From assembly GCA_034436355.1 (NCBI GenBank), contig DAOTVQ010000035.1, positions 62,001-126,000 on the forward strand: a stretch of DNA of 64,000 bases. The letters are read 5' to 3'. The notes beneath the pieces are model-generated. The model saw nothing but the letters and a program-made list of their open reading frames with translations, did no database searches and was not told the DNA's origin. The position numbers were made by a program, and so were the translations under genes. Each line of letters starts with the position of its first letter. Positions within the stretch are counted from its first letter, which is position 1. The stretch comes from CP2-2F sp034436355 (GTDB taxonomy: Bacteria; Chloroflexota; Anaerolineae; Aggregatilineales; UBA2796). Positions 52,259 to 59,837 of this stretch are shown here, one piece after another.

Positions 52259-52510
52259 CTAATTCTCATCTAGCAAGCCGCTGCCAAGCTGCATCATGCG
52301 GTTGTAGGCAAGATCGCGCAGGGTAGCCAACTCACGGTAGCGCACATAAGCCTCGTCCGAGAGGTCTTCTGTGCGCCCGCCTGCCGATTGCAACAGCGCA
52401 TCAATCTGCTCATCAAGCGATTCATAGTTCAGCACCGATTCCTGATATTCGCGCACTTGCGCCAATTCATCGGCGGCTTTTTGGCTCTCTGGCTGGCTGT
52501 TTGGCGTCAC
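52259..52510 (-). CDS. Small conserved-looking hypothetical protein
   Basis: An 83-residue acidic helical protein (ESLDEQIDALLQSAGGRTEDLSDEAYVRYRELATLRDLAYNRMMQLGSGLLDEN) with no cysteines, signal or membrane segment. I choose the GTG at 52510 because AGGGGAG stands 8 bases before it; the frame runs open to 52564 without a better start. The repeated acidic and aromatic heptad-like pattern suggests a helical hairpin, perhaps a regulatory or adaptor protein. Its stop lies 8 bases from the convergent glycohydrolase gene. Confidence 0.6.
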   Translation of the reverse strand: MTPNSQPESQKAADELAQVREYQESVLNYESLDEQIDALLQSAGGRTEDLSDEAYVRYRELATLRDLAYNRMMQLGSGLLDEN

Positions 52511-52599
52511 GGCTGCAACTCCCCTAGCGCTATGCGGCGTGTTTGCCCTATACAACCCACACACCGTGCGAACGTTCCAAACCTAAAAGTTATTATAAA

Positions 52600-53634
52600 C
52601 TAACCTTGTGTTACAGTTTCCTCACGCTTTTCCGACTCCGACATAACGATACGGTGACGCTCTGGTTTGCCTTCGCCTTCATAGCCGAAGGTATCCGCCA
52701 CGATATACAGCGGACGCCCGCGCACTTCGTCGTAGATGCGCGCCACGTACTGCCCTAGCACAAAGAAGAAGAAAAACTGTGCCGAGCCGAGCAGCAGCAC
52801 CACGCTGATCGCCGTTGCCTGCCCTTCAAAAAGCTGTTCACCTGTGGCAAGCCGCAGGATCGCCACCAACGGAATTGCCAGCACCGAGAGCAAAAAGAGC
52901 GCAAAGGCTGCATAGATTGCCAAGCGCAGCGGGAAGAACGAAAAGCCTGTGACGGCATCCCACGCCAGCTTGAGCATTTTCCGCAGCGGATAGTTGGTGC
53001 TGCCATATTTGCGCGAGTCTCGATCATAATAAACGCCGGTTTGCCGAAAACCTACCCAACTCGTCATGCCGCGAATGAAGCGGTTATGTTCGCGCATGTT
53101 GGTCATGGCATTCACCACGCGCCGATCCATCAGGCGAAAATCACCTGTATCCAGCGGAATTTGCACGTCAGTAATGCGGTAGATGATGCGGTAGAACATC
53201 TTGGCGGTGAACAACTTGAACCACGTTTCGCCGGGACGTTTGTTCCGCACCGCATAGACAACCTCGAAGCCTTCGCGCCATTTGGCAGCAAGGTCGCGGA
53301 TGGTTTCGGGTGGGTCTTGCAAGTCGGAGTCAATAATCACCACAGCCTCACCGCGTGCATAATCCATGCCGGCGGTCACTGCGATCTGATGCCCAAAGTT
53401 GCGGGCGAAATCTATCACGCGCACGCGCTGATCCTCAGCGCTGATCTGGCGCATGACTTCCAAAGAGTTATCACGGCTGCCATCGTTGACGAGGATCAGT
53501 TCCCACGAACCGTCCAGCGTTTCCATCACGGCACGGACGCGCTTATAAAATTCGGGCAGCCCTTCTCCTTCGTTATAGACGGGCGCTACAACAGAATAGG
53601 TGGGCGAATCTGTCTGAGTGGTTGGCTTTTGCAT
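52600..53634 (-). CDS. Polyprenol-phosphate glycosyltransferase (GtrB/DPM1-like)
   Basis: A 344-residue family 2 glycosyltransferase. The GT-A domain shows YSVVAPVYNEGEGLPEFY, ILVNDGSRDNSLE, and IDSDLQDPPE with the DxD-type metal site. FRLMDRRVVNAM and YPLRKMLKLAWDAVTGFSFFPLR lead into two C-terminal transmembrane helices. This is the GtrB/ArnC/DPM1 pattern: transfer of a hexose or aminosugar from a nucleotide sugar to a polyprenyl phosphate on the inner face of the membrane, for use by GT-C enzymes such as the DUF2723 protein. It is a single gene on its strand, diverging from dnaJ with its own upstream region. Confidence 0.92.
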   Translation of the reverse strand: MQKPTTQTDSPTYSVVAPVYNEGEGLPEFYKRVRAVMETLDGSWELILVNDGSRDNSLEVMRQISAEDQRVRVIDFARNFGHQIAVTAGMDYARGEAVVIIDSDLQDPPETIRDLAAKWREGFEVVYAVRNKRPGETWFKLFTAKMFYRIIYRITDVQIPLDTGDFRLMDRRVVNAMTNMREHNRFIRGMTSWVGFRQTGVYYDRDSRKYGSTNYPLRKMLKLAWDAVTGFSFFPLRLAIYAAFALFLLSVLAIPLVAILRLATGEQLFEGQATAISVVLLLGSAQFFFFFVLGQYVARIYDEVRGRPLYIVADTFGYEGEGKPERHRIVMSESEKREETVTQG

Positions 53635-53771
53635 GGGTGCCTGCGCTTGCCTGTAAAATTTGCGTATGTCTATTTTACCCGATTTTTGTTGGGCTGCCTC
53701 AGTAAAACCTGCTAGGGAGTGGTAAAAAGGTGATATAGGCGTTCAAGCCGCCGTGCTGATGATTTTCTTAG

Positions 53772-53800
53772 TTGACGCAGCCGCTAGGCGCTCCTACAAT
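53772..53800 (+). promoter_or_regulatory. Promoter of the DnaJ-family gene
   Basis: TTGACG (53772-53777) and TACAAT (53795-53800) are 17 bases apart and end 42 bases before the ATG. Between them and the start no CIRCE-type repeat is visible. Confidence 0.75.
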
Positions 53801-53842
53801 TAGGTTAGAAACACCCTCAAAACTTTAGGGAGCGCGTAAGCT

Positions 53843-54739
53843 ATGGAGCAGGATTATTATAAGGTTCTGGGTGTAAGCCGCAGCGCCAGCGCGGAAGATA
53901 TCAAAAAAGCCTACCGCACGCTGGCACGGCAATATCACCCCGATCATAATCCGAACGACAAGGAAGCGGAAACGCGCTTTAAGCAGATTAACGAGGCATA
54001 CGAAGTGCTGAGTGATGCCGAGAAGCGCGCCCGCTATGACCAATTGGGCAGGCACTACCACCAGTGGCGCAGCGGGCAGGGTAGCGGCGTCAATTGGAGC
54101 GATTTCGGCGGCGGCGGCGCCAGCTACCGCGATATGGGCGGTGAGGGCAGCTTCGCCGATTTTATCTCCAGCATCTTCGGCGGCGGGCGTGGGCGCGAGT
54201 CCAGCTATCGGCAGCCCATTCGTGGGCAAGATGTGGAAGAACCCATCGAACTGACCCTTGAAGAGGCATACAACGGCACAGAGCGCACCATTGTGCGCGG
54301 CAGCAAACGCCGCACCGTCCGCATTCCGCCCGGCACCCGCGACGGAATGCGCGTACGTGTGGAAGGCGAGGGCGAGGCGGGCTTTGCCGGCGGCGCACAC
54401 GGTGACTTGTATTTGGTGGTCTCGGTGAAGCCGCACCCAACCTTTGAATGGCGCGACGATGACCTCTACGTTGACCTGAAACTGCCCGTCTATACGGCTG
54501 TGCTGGGCGGCGAGGCAAACGTGCCAACCCTCAGCGGTGATGTGAAACTGCGGATTCCGCCAGGCACGCAATCAGGCAAGCTGTTCCGCGTGAGCGGGCG
54601 CGGAATGCCACGCATTAAGCAGGCGGGTGAGTTTGGGAACTTATACGCCCGTGTGCTGATTCAAATTCCCACCGACCTAACCGGCGAAGAATTGGCGCTT
54701 TTTGAAAAACTCGCCAGTTTTCGCGGCAAGCGCGCCTAA
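53843..54739 (+). CDS. DnaJ-family co-chaperone without zinc finger (CbpA-like)
   Basis: A 298-residue J-domain protein. The J domain (residues 4-70) includes YHPDHNPND with the HPD triad that stimulates DnaK. A Gly/Ser-rich linker (about 75-135) follows, then the two C-terminal client-binding beta domains (DVEEPIELTLEEAYNGTER; RIPPGTQSGKLFRVSGRGMPR). The cysteine zinc-finger region of DnaJ is missing, so it is of the CbpA class (type II). AGGGAG precedes the ATG. It is followed by an HtrA protease gene whose start is 44 bases downstream, making a plausible protein quality-control operon ending at the terminator at 56075. Confidence 0.93.
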   Translation: MEQDYYKVLGVSRSASAEDIKKAYRTLARQYHPDHNPNDKEAETRFKQINEAYEVLSDAEKRARYDQLGRHYHQWRSGQGSGVNWSDFGGGGASYRDMGGEGSFADFISSIFGGGRGRESSYRQPIRGQDVEEPIELTLEEAYNGTERTIVRGSKRRTVRIPPGTRDGMRVRVEGEGEAGFAGGAHGDLYLVVSVKPHPTFEWRDDDLYVDLKLPVYTAVLGGEANVPTLSGDVKLRIPPGTQSGKLFRVSGRGMPRIKQAGEFGNLYARVLIQIPTDLTGEELALFEKLASFRGKRA

Positions 54740-54782
54740 AGCGCATTTCCGAACGTTTTTAGCGGTAAAGGTGAGCAATGCT

Positions 54783-56054
54783 ATGCCCGATCAACAGCGA
54801 TCAATCGGTGCAGCGTTGGCAAAGGTAATCACGGGTGGGCTGGCAGCACTGGCATTGGTGCTGTTTGGCGTCATCATCGGCAGTGGGCAGGGCGTGGTGC
54901 AATCTGTGCGCTATGCCGACCCACTCGCAGTGCGCGAAGAGTCTTTTTCGCCTGCCAGCAGCGGGCAACCACTGCTGCTCAGCACGCCAACGACGGTTCC
55001 GCCCTCAGTCCTTTCGGCAGCAGAGGCACTCCAGCAGCTTATGGTGAATATCTATGCACGGGTTGATCCATCCGTCGTCAACATCGAGGTGGTGACGCGC
55101 ACACGCACCGACGAGTTTGACGGCAGCGGATCGGGCTTTGTGTTGGATAGGGAAGGGCATATCATCACCAACGCGCACGTCGTCTACGACGCACGTGAGA
55201 TTGTCGTCACCTTCCGCGATGGCTATCAGGCAAATGCTGAGATCATCGGTACGGATGACTTTAGTGATTTGGCGGTCATCAAAGTGAAGACTGATTCTAA
55301 GCGCTTGTTGCCCGTCACGCTGGGCGATTCGACCGACCTCAAGGTGGGGCAGAGCGTGATCGCCATCGGCAATCCCTTCGGCTTGGTCAGCTCAATGACG
55401 ACGGGCATTATCAGCGCGACAGGGCGCACCCTGAACTCAGCGCGCATGTTGAGCCCGCGCACGCGCACGCCCTTCCAAAATCCCTCCATCATCCAGATTG
55501 ACGCTCAGATTAATCCCGGCAATTCGGGCGGTCCGCTGTTGGATATTAACGGCACGGTGATTGGTGTGAACACTGCCATCCGCAGCGAGACGGGGCGTTT
55601 TCAGGGCATTGGCTTTGCCGTGCCTGTCAACACGGTCAAGCGCATTGTGCCGCAGCTTATCAACAGCGGGCGTGCTGAATACACATGGCTTGGGATCGAG
55701 TCAATCAACCTACAGGCGAGTGAATTTGGCAGCCTGACGGTGGCTGCCCTTGCCGAGCAGTATAACTTGCCCGTTGATTACGGCGTGATCATCAGCCGTG
55801 TGGTGGCAGGCTCACCGGCGGACGTGGCGGGCTTGCGCGGCGGCACGCGGCGCGTTACGGTGCGCGGTGTGCCAGTGCAGCTTGGCGGTGATATTATCGT
55901 GGCGATCAACGGCACGCCCATTCGTGATTTTGAGGCGATGATCGCCTATCTGGTCACCAATACAGCGCCGGGCGATAAAGTGATGCTGACCATCTATCGT
56001 GGTGATCGCCGCTTGGAAGTGGAAGTGACGCTAGAGGCACGCCCAAACCAATAG
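54783..56054 (+). CDS. HtrA/DegP-like serine protease
   Basis: A 423-residue membrane-anchored protease for folding stress in the envelope. An N-terminal transmembrane segment (about residues 17-38) and a Ser/Pro/Thr-rich linker lead into a trypsin-like domain with the triad H132 (ITNAHVV), D162 (DFSDLAVIKV) and S248 (INPGNSGGPL). One PDZ domain follows (about 325-418: GVIISRVVAGSPADVAGLRGG and GDIIVAINGTPIRDFEAM). The start ATG 54783 has AGGTGA 8 bases upstream; the open frame extends back into dnaJ without conservation. Expression is probably linked to dnaJ. An intrinsic terminator follows. Confidence 0.92.
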   Translation: MPDQQRSIGAALAKVITGGLAALALVLFGVIIGSGQGVVQSVRYADPLAVREESFSPASSGQPLLLSTPTTVPPSVLSAAEALQQLMVNIYARVDPSVVNIEVVTRTRTDEFDGSGSGFVLDREGHIITNAHVVYDAREIVVTFRDGYQANAEIIGTDDFSDLAVIKVKTDSKRLLPVTLGDSTDLKVGQSVIAIGNPFGLVSSMTTGIISATGRTLNSARMLSPRTRTPFQNPSIIQIDAQINPGNSGGPLLDINGTVIGVNTAIRSETGRFQGIGFAVPVNTVKRIVPQLINSGRAEYTWLGIESINLQASEFGSLTVAALAEQYNLPVDYGVIISRVVAGSPADVAGLRGGTRRVTVRGVPVQLGGDIIVAINGTPIRDFEAMIAYLVTNTAPGDKVMLTIYRGDRRLEVEVTLEARPNQ

Positions 56055-56074
56055 GTGCGGCTGGTGCTTGATGA

Positions 56075-56113
56075 AAGCCTCACCTCTCGGCAAGGGGTGA
56101 GGCTTCCCTTTTT
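56075..56113 (+). terminator. Intrinsic terminator after htrA
   Basis: AAGCCTCACC (56075-56084) pairs with GGTGAGGCTT (56096-56105), and the stem is followed by CCCTTTTTC. It lies 20 bases after the HtrA stop codon. This is the clearest rho-independent terminator in the window. Confidence 0.85.
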
Positions 56114-56126
56114 CAGCAGATGACGT

Positions 56127-56357
56127 TTAAGCGCTGTTCAGCACGTATTGATCAAGGAAGGCGCGTAAGGGCGGGTAAATTTCGGCGTGGTGCGTCAGGC
56201 TGACGGCATGTGCCGCACCTGCCACGCGCAACTTGCCCTTGCCGTTCGGGAACAGCGCGTAGAGTTGATCGGCAAGCGCAACGGGCGTGCCGTGATCATC
56301 CATGCCGTGAATGGAAAAGACGGGCAAGGTGGCGTAGCTTGCCCGTTGACAGCTATA
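56127..56357 (-). pseudogene. C-terminal fragment of an alpha/beta hydrolase
   Basis: About 76 residues match only the last part of an alpha/beta hydrolase: LPVFSIHGMDDHGTPVALADQLYALFP with the acid residue loop, and GAAHAVSLTHHAEIYPPLRAFL carrying the catalytic His. The nucleophile-elbow half of the protein is absent. Upstream the frame stays open to 56531 but the sequence (MSFQANRYSSLRAFPPVRL) has nothing hydrolase-like. I infer loss of the 5' part, with the break near 56357, next to an inverted repeat. Confidence 0.65.
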
Positions 56358-56644
56358 AAAGCCATCTTTAAGCCTCCGCTTCAGGAAAATCACCCGACGG
56401 TAACGCCACACTGAGGTGATTTTACGATAAGTTCGGCAGTGGTTAAAGTTACCATATGCATCACATCCCACAGCCAAACGGACGGGCGGGAATGCCCGCA
56501 GTGACGAATATCTGTTCGCTTGGAACGACAACCTATAACGACGCTTATAATTTTATAGATTTTGTTAGATTTTTGAGATGACTCGTTAGCTGTGTAAACT
56601 CGGTATAGTGTAATGCATCAACATTAAGGTGAGGAGGTAAGATA
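56358..56644. other. Intergenic stretch with inverted repeat and AT-rich promoter region
   Basis: About 290 bases without a convincing gene. AAAATCACC (56386-56394) and GGTGATTTT (56415-56423) form a perfect 9-base inverted repeat around 20 bases, beside the broken hydrolase fragment; it may mark the end of an insertion or deletion. From about 56540 the sequence turns A+T-rich and ends with TATAGT (56604-56609), a likely -10 box for the secreted-protein gene, and GAGGAGG before its GTG. Confidence 0.5.
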
Positions 56645-57484
56645 GTGAAATTCTTTATGCAGATTGGCATGGCGCTTTTAGCCATCGCAGTTTTAACCTT
56701 TACTGCCCTGCCAGCCCATAACACACCAACCTTGGCGCAGGGCGGCATTGCATCCGATGAACTGCCGGTGGAGGTGACCTTCACAGGCGTTGTGATTAGC
56801 ATCACGGCGGAAGCAATCACATTAGAAGGTGGCGTGGTCGCAGTCATCACGCCCGAAACGTTAATCGCGGCGGGCGTGGCGCCCGGCGTCACCGTCACAC
56901 TGCTTGCTGAGGTGACTGACGATGGCTTGATCGCCAAACAGATCACACTTGTATTAGATGGCACTGCGACACCTGAACCAACCATGCTGCCGACTATGGA
57001 AGCAACCATGCTGCCAACGATGGTGGCAACAGGCACGCCATTTACCTCGTGCGTGGACGCTGATCCGCATCCGGTGGGCGCACGCTTGGCAGAGGTATTC
57101 GAGGTTTCCTATGAGGAAATTATGGCGTGGCATTGCCAAGGCTTTGGCTTTGGCGAGATCGCACGCGCTTACGCGCTGGCAGCACTCACAGCCGATAGCG
57201 ATAACCCACTCACTGTTGAAGAACTGTTCGCCATACGTGAAAGCGGCACGGGCTGGGGTGAAATCGTGAAGGCGAGCGGCGTTTTCCCTGCTGATCTAGC
57301 GCCCGGCAAATTCATTGTGGCGGGCGGCAAGGTCGAGCTGGTTGCTGCTGGCAAGCCCGAAGGTGTCGGTAAGCCCGAAGGTGTGGGCAAGCCCGAAGGT
57401 GTCGGTAAACCTGAGGGTGCGGGCAAGCCCGAAGGTGTCGGTAAACCTGAGGGTGCGGGCAAGCCCGGCGGCGGCAAACCGTAA
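56645..57484 (+). CDS. Secreted protein with C-terminal GKPEGV repeats
   Basis: A 279-residue exported protein. It has a signal peptide (about residues 1-32, ending LAQG) and a DUF5666-like beta domain (residues 40-105, VTFTGVVISITAEAITLEGGVVAVI). A Thr/Met/Pro linker is followed by a helical module with VSYEEIMAWHCQGFGFGEIARAYALA that I recall from secreted Anaerolineae proteins. Seven GKPEGV/GKPEGA-type hexapeptides then run to the C terminus. The GTG start has GAGGAGG upstream. The Cys pair (C137, C163 approximately) may form a disulfide. Function unknown; it is likely cell-surface or matrix material. Confidence 0.82.
   Translation: MKFFMQIGMALLAIAVLTFTALPAHNTPTLAQGGIASDELPVEVTFTGVVISITAEAITLEGGVVAVITPETLIAAGVAPGVTVTLLAEVTDDGLIAKQITLVLDGTATPEPTMLPTMEATMLPTMVATGTPFTSCVDADPHPVGARLAEVFEVSYEEIMAWHCQGFGFGEIARAYALAALTADSDNPLTVEELFAIRESGTGWGEIVKASGVFPADLAPGKFIVAGGKVELVAAGKPEGVGKPEGVGKPEGVGKPEGAGKPEGVGKPEGAGKPGGGKP
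57350..57481 (+). repeat. 18-base tandem repeat coding GKPEG(V/A)
   Basis: Six full and one imperfect copy of an 18-base unit (GGCAAGCCCGAAGGTGTC and variants), each coding Gly-Lys-Pro-Glu-Gly-Val/Ala. The variants alternate in pairs (GGTAAACCTGAGGGTGCG), suggesting growth by duplication of a 36-base block. Confidence 0.92.
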
Positions 57485-57494
57485 GTACCAATTG

Positions 57495-57526
57495 CAGGGC
57501 GGGCAATGCTTCCCGCCCTGTGTTTT
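57495..57526 (+). terminator. Terminator after the repeat-protein gene
   Basis: CAGGGCGGG (57495-57503) and CCCGCCCTG (57512-57520) form a perfect 9-base-pair stem with an 8-base loop, followed by TGTTTT. It sits 10 bases after the stop and 6 bases before the convergent serS stop. Confidence 0.75.
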
Positions 57527-57532
57527 AGCTGC

Positions 57533-58945
57533 CTAGCGCGGCGTCATGACTTCCAAGCCGCCCATGTATGGGCGCAGCACGGGCGGCACAAGCACGCTGC
57601 CATCCGCCTGTTGGAAGTTTTCTAAAATGGCGATGATTACACGCGGCATCGCTAAGCCCGATCCATTCAAGGTATGCACATATTCCACCTTGCTGCCTGC
57701 CTCTGGACGGTAGCGGATCATGGCGCGGCGCGCCTGAAACGCCTCCGCGTTAGAGATGGAAGACACCTCCAGCCATTCATCGCAGCCCGGCGCGTGCATC
57801 TCGATATCGTAGGTCTTTGCCATGCCAAAGCCCACATCACCCGTGCAGAGCGTCACCAAGCGGTAGGGGATATCGAGCAGCGCGCATAATTTCTCCACAT
57901 CGGCGCGCATTGCCTCATGTTCCTCATAGCTGCGCTCGGGCGTGGTGAACTTATACAGCTCCACCTTCTGGAACTGATGCACGCGCTTGATGCCGCGCAC
58001 ATCGCGCCCAGCGCTGGTTGCTTCGCGCCGCCAGCAAGGCGTATTCGCCACATAGCGCAAGGGGAGTTCGTCAGCGCTCAGAATCTCATCACGGTGCAGG
58101 TTGGTGATCGCCACTTCCGCAGTCGGCAGCAAAAAGAGTGCCGCATCGGGATCGGTGTACATATCATTGCGGAACTTGGGAAACTGTCCCGCGCCGTAGA
58201 GCATTTCCTCTTTGACGATGAAGGGCAGATACAGCTCGGTGTAGCCGTTTGCCGTGTGGTGATCGAGGCAGAAGTTGATCAGGGCGCGTTGCAGGCGTGC
58301 GCCCATGCCCTTCAGCACGTAGAAGCGCGTGCCACTGAGTTTGACGCCGCGCTCAAAGTCGATCACATCAAGGGCGGGTCCAAGTTCCCAGTGCGGCTTG
58401 GGCGTAAAGCTATAGGTGCGTGGCGTGCCAACAGGTGCGGTGATAGGGTTATCTTCGCTGCCCGCGCCCAACGGCACAGACTCATGCGGCAAGTTGGGCA
58501 GCCACAGCATATGTTCGCGCATGTCTGCCTCGGCGGCGTCTGCTTCTTTGGTGATCGCCTCGACTTTATCGCCAATACCACGCAGCGCATCGGTCAGGGC
58601 GGTGAGGTCGGGCTGCGCGTCGGGATCGGGCGCTTCAGTGGGTGGGTTGCTGAGCAACTCGGCGGCGTGGGCGTAATTTTCAGCTTGAATGGCGCGCACC
58701 GCCTCTTGTAGGGCGTGCGCTTGCGCGGCAAGGCTCAGGGTGCGGTTGCCCTTCATGCGTCCCAGCGCCTTGTTGATCTTGTTGCGCTCGGCTTGCAGTG
58801 TCTCGCTTTGCACCAGCAAGGCGCGGCGGCGCTGATCAAGGCTGAGGATGGCGTCTATGCGGGCAGCGAGCGTTTCATCATGACGAGTGGCAAGGCGCGC
58901 CTTCACAAGGTCAGGCTGTTCACGGATCAGGTTAATATCGAGCAT
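57533..58945 (-). CDS. serS: Seryl-tRNA synthetase
   Basis: A 470-residue class II synthetase charging tRNA-Ser. The N-terminal coiled-coil arm (about residues 30-125, with LDQRRRALLVQSETLQAERNKINKALG) has an Ala/Pro-rich insertion around the tip. The catalytic core shows motif 2 (CWRREATSAGRDVRGIKRVHQFQKVE) and a motif 3-like end with GLAMPRVIIAILENFQ. ATG 58945 with AGGAGG immediately upstream fixes the start; the open frame continues to 59173 but that is the T-box leader, not protein. Control by a seryl-tRNA T-box is evident. Confidence 0.96.
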   Translation of the reverse strand: MLDINLIREQPDLVKARLATRHDETLAARIDAILSLDQRRRALLVQSETLQAERNKINKALGRMKGNRTLSLAAQAHALQEAVRAIQAENYAHAAELLSNPPTEAPDPDAQPDLTALTDALRGIGDKVEAITKEADAAEADMREHMLWLPNLPHESVPLGAGSEDNPITAPVGTPRTYSFTPKPHWELGPALDVIDFERGVKLSGTRFYVLKGMGARLQRALINFCLDHHTANGYTELYLPFIVKEEMLYGAGQFPKFRNDMYTDPDAALFLLPTAEVAITNLHRDEILSADELPLRYVANTPCWRREATSAGRDVRGIKRVHQFQKVELYKFTTPERSYEEHEAMRADVEKLCALLDIPYRLVTLCTGDVGFGMAKTYDIEMHAPGCDEWLEVSSISNAEAFQARRAMIRYRPEAGSKVEYVHTLNGSGLAMPRVIIAILENFQQADGSVLVPPVLRPYMGGLEVMTPR

Positions 58946-58965
58946 GGTTCCTCCTGTGGCATACG

Positions 58966-59239
58966 AAAAAATCCCTCGCGCCGCGATACGCATTGGGCGC
59001 ATCAGGGCGAGAGGGACTCGCGGTGCCACCTGACTTTGCAGCACATGGACTGCAATCTCGTTCGGCGCGGTAACGGGCGCACACGGGCTGTCTTCGCGGT
59101 GCGTGCTGCACCTTTTCGGCAGCCGACCTATCAGCGGTGGATTTGGGCAGCGGCGCTTACCGCCTCGCAGCACACGGCGGCTCTCTAAAAAGCACCGACA
59201 AGCCTACTAAGCCGCGTCGGAGTCATTGATTATTGGATT
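58966..59239 (-). promoter_or_regulatory. Serine-specific T-box leader of serS
   Basis: The - strand leader has the T-box core AGGTGGCACCGCGAG (59017-59031). It is followed by a terminator hairpin (TCCCTCTCGC with GCGCGAGGGA, 58972-59016) ending in a run of six T (58966-58971). At the 5' end stem I can be drawn: CCGAC+GCGG pairs with CCGC+GTCGG, the internal loop has AGTA on one side and AAATCCA on the other, closed above by GGC/GCC. That places TCC (59139-59141), a serine codon, as specifier. Uncharged tRNA-Ser should favour the antiterminator and turn on serS. Confidence 0.92.
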
Positions 59240-59245
59240 ATGGCA

Positions 59246-59274
59246 AGTGTAAGCAGGTGCGGTCGGCTTGTCAA
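59246..59274 (-). promoter_or_regulatory. Promoter of the serS T-box transcript
   Basis: On the - strand a perfect TTGACA (59269-59274) and TACACT (59246-59251) lie 17 bases apart, about 10 bases before the first T-box helix. Confidence 0.8.
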
Positions 59275-59377
59275 GGTGGGTGGCAAAGATCGCACGAGCG
59301 CACCCACTTTTTTATCCATGCAGTCGCCCACGCATAGGTTATAATGCTGATAGGAAAGAACACACGAGAAAACGCCT

Positions 59378-59680
59378 ATGGTCAAAATGACAATCTTGTT
59401 TCGCCACCCGCTGGATGAAGCAAACTTTGAGCAGCACTATGTAGATGCCCTTGCCTTGATCGAAAAACTGCCCAATATCCAGCGGCGGCAAGCCTGCCTT
59501 GTGCTGGGCAGCCCTGCTGGGCGCTCGCCCTACCGCCGCATTTTGGAGCTTTATTTTGAAGATAACGACCAAATGGATGCAGCTTTGCGCTCTGCTGAAG
59601 GTGCTGCCGCCGGCGCCATGCTGATGCGGACGGTTGGGCGTGATGTTGAGATCATCTTTGCCGATGTCTATGAAGAATAG
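59378..59680 (+). CDS. EthD-family small protein
   Basis: A 100-residue protein of the dimeric alpha/beta barrel type: VKMTILFRHPLDEANFEQHYVDALALIEKLP is the opening strand and helix with the FxxHY motif of EthD-like proteins, and the C-terminal strand is VEIIFADVYEE. Members act in ether or aromatic compound breakdown in some actinobacteria, but most are of unknown function. TATAAT at 59340-59345 may be its -10 box. ATG 59387 is an alternative start. The next small gene overlaps its stop. Confidence 0.8.
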   Translation: MVKMTILFRHPLDEANFEQHYVDALALIEKLPNIQRRQACLVLGSPAGRSPYRRILELYFEDNDQMDAALRSAEGAAAGAMLMRTVGRDVEIIFADVYEE

Positions 59681-59828
59681 CGCTGCCTTGCTTGCTGCTA
59701 TCCTGCTTGCCACCTTGCTGGCGCTAATGCTGGCGTTCACACTGTTGCCACCAGCACCGCTTTCGCCAACGCCAACTTTTCCACTTGGCATTGATTTACC
59801 CGAAAAACTACCGCGCATTCCGCGCTGA
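59670..59828 (+). CDS. Small single-helix membrane protein
   Basis: A 52-residue ORF starting inside the end of the EthD-like gene and stopping 9 bases before the prepilin peptidase gene. It has one strong hydrophobic helix (AALLAAILLATLLALMLAFTLL) and a proline-rich tail (PPAPLSPTPTFPLGIDLPEKL). Codon pattern and tight packing suggest it is real, but no Shine-Dalgarno is obvious. Function unknown. Confidence 0.5.
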   Translation: MKNSAALLAAILLATLLALMLAFTLLPPAPLSPTPTFPLGIDLPEKLPRIPR

Positions 59829-59837
59829 GGATGCCTC

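Noticed and set aside
57169..57477. Antisense frames with Pro-Ala-Gly-Leu repeats opposite the GKPEGV region
   Set aside because: They merely mirror the 18-base repeat; the + strand gene has signal peptide, ribosome site and terminator.
57350..57481. Possible CRISPR-like array
   Set aside because: The units are contiguous 18-base coding repeats with no unique spacers, so this is a protein repeat. No CRISPR array was seen elsewhere.
58946..59173. N-terminal extension of seryl-tRNA synthetase
   Set aside because: The extra 76 codons coincide with the T-box leader and terminator; AGGAGG and the conserved MLDINLIREQP opening fix the start at 58945.
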